In this document: positions 61,994 through 64,000 of the stretch, one piece after another
How the letters are laid out: every line of letters begins with the position of its first letter
Numbering within the stretch: position 1 is the stretch's first letter
NCBI RefSeq assembly: GCF_009688965.1
Contig: NZ_AP021875.1
Location: 3,782,001 to 3,846,000, forward strand
DNA: 64,000 bases
Origin: Desulfosarcina widdelii
GTDB lineage: Bacteria; Desulfobacterota; Desulfobacteria; Desulfobacterales; Desulfosarcinaceae
Direction of reading: 5' to 3'
Made by a program: the position numbers and the translations under genes
The notes under the pieces: model-generated
Seen by the model: only the letters and a program-made list of their open reading frames with translations
What the model was told of the DNA's origin: nothing
Database searches by the model: none

Positions 61994-62017
61994 AGGGGCA
62001 CGGCGCGCCGTGCCCCT
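61994..62017. repeat. Perfect 24-bp palindrome
   Basis: AGGGGCACGGCG meets its exact complement without a loop, 20 bp after the ferredoxin stop. This GTAGGGGCACGG-type palindrome resembles REP-like repeats seen in many environmental bacteria (from memory). Confidence 0.7.
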
Positions 62018-62083
62018 GCTCGATTTCCCCAATAAACCCCACCACCGTAAGCAACGGGGGTATTCGCCCCAGTGCTTTGCAAT

Positions 62084-62123
62084 AAAAAAACCCCCTCCCG
62101 AAAAAAATTCCGGGAGGGGGTTT
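62084..62123. terminator. Bidirectional terminator between ferredoxin and hynB
   Basis: A stem CCCCCTCCCG/CGGGAGGGGG with flanking A and T runs lies between the two convergent genes. Confidence 0.88.
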
Positions 62124-62141
62124 GGCGATCAACGTGGTGCG

Positions 62142-63791
<1,650 letters not shown>

Positions 63792-63837
63792 TATATTGTC
63801 CTCCCTTATTCGTTAAGGAATTGTTCGGTTATCGGTT

Positions 63838-64000
63838 TTACATCTCTTCGTAGAACGGGGTCATGGTGTCCCAGAAGTTGGGCTCACTGCAGCCAATGCA
63901 TGGATGACCCGCCTCCACCGGCCAACTGGTGCCGTCGTTGAATTTGGCGATCGGACAGTTGTTGTAGGTTTCCGGACCACGGCAGCCCACCTTGTACAGG
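63838..64000 (-). CDS. hynA: [NiFe] hydrogenase small subunit, 5' part cut by window edge
   Basis: Only the last 53 codons are inside the window. They read [16 protein letters not shown], then [22 protein letters not shown] and a TAA. These cysteines ligate the proximal-to-distal iron-sulfur relay of periplasmic small subunits. It precedes hynB in the normal order; the Tat signal peptide would lie beyond the window. Confidence 0.93.
   Translation of the reverse strand, partial: LYKVGCRGPETYNNCPIAKFNDGTSWPVEAGHPCIGCSEPNFWDTMTPFYEEM

Overview
The window reads as chromosomal DNA of a strictly anaerobic sulfate-reducing bacterium of the Desulfobacterota, most likely a Desulfosarcina/Desulfatitalea-like member of the Desulfobacterales (inference from gene content; no 16S gene is present). 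Supporting genes are dissimilatory-type sulfate adenylyltransferase (sat, 27.4-28.7 kb), the electron-bifurcating NfnAB pair (2.5-4.8 kb), EtfAB (50.2-52.1 kb), a periplasmic-type [NiFe] hydrogenase with its maturation genes (53.4-58.6 and 62.1-64 kb), and a tungsten aldehyde oxidoreductase with a four-cluster ferredoxin (59.6-62 kb).

Layout of the host chromosome. 0-10 kb: a cut-off zinc-ribbon gene, an LPP20-like lipoprotein, nfnAB, a TatD nuclease, a MoxR ATPase with a von Willebrand A partner, a MetE-like methyltransferase, and tatA. 10-17 kb: a periplasmic binding protein, outer-membrane phospholipase A, and a three-gene signalling operon (CNMP/CBS/DUF294 protein, sensor kinase, NarL-type regulator). 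17-29.6 kb: lytic transglycosylase, uracil/xanthine permease, cmoAB for tRNA wobble modification, plsC, two YbjQ-domain proteins with an M48 protease, a PilT-like ATPase, a TauE-type permease, sat, and an exported ATP-dependent DNA ligase. 45.8-64 kb: pgsA, a FlgT-like protein, a polyprenyl synthase, rimO, etfBA, apbE-hypEDFC with a hydrogenase protease, and the aor and hyn genes.

Between 29,727 and 45,727 a 16-kb element is integrated in a tRNA-Val(GAC) gene. The 48-bp 3' part of the tRNA is duplicated at its ends. The element has a HigB/HigA-like toxin-antitoxin pair, a divergent early region with operator palindromes, two replication genes, and a tyrosine integrase. Its only virion-like genes are a 1,834-residue polyvalent protein with a zincin motif, a Gly/Ala-rich protein with a podophage-type C-terminus, and a 575-residue helical protein. 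These look like DNA-ejection (internal core) proteins. I see no terminase, portal, capsid, scaffold, tail, lysis or holin gene. It is therefore either a phage satellite that brings its own ejection machinery and borrows a capsid, or a prophage that lost its structural block cleanly. This is the most interesting feature of the window.

Non-coding structure is also notable. A three-way-junction RNA ending in a U-tract lies at 43.83-43.90 kb. Stable hairpins precede the ribosome sites of three further element genes, and a hairpin-rich 400-bp early intergenic region is present. A 28-bp perfect palindrome abuts attL. Two members of a dispersed palindromic repeat family lie 53 kb apart in the host chromosome (5.84-5.98 and 59.37-59.50 kb).
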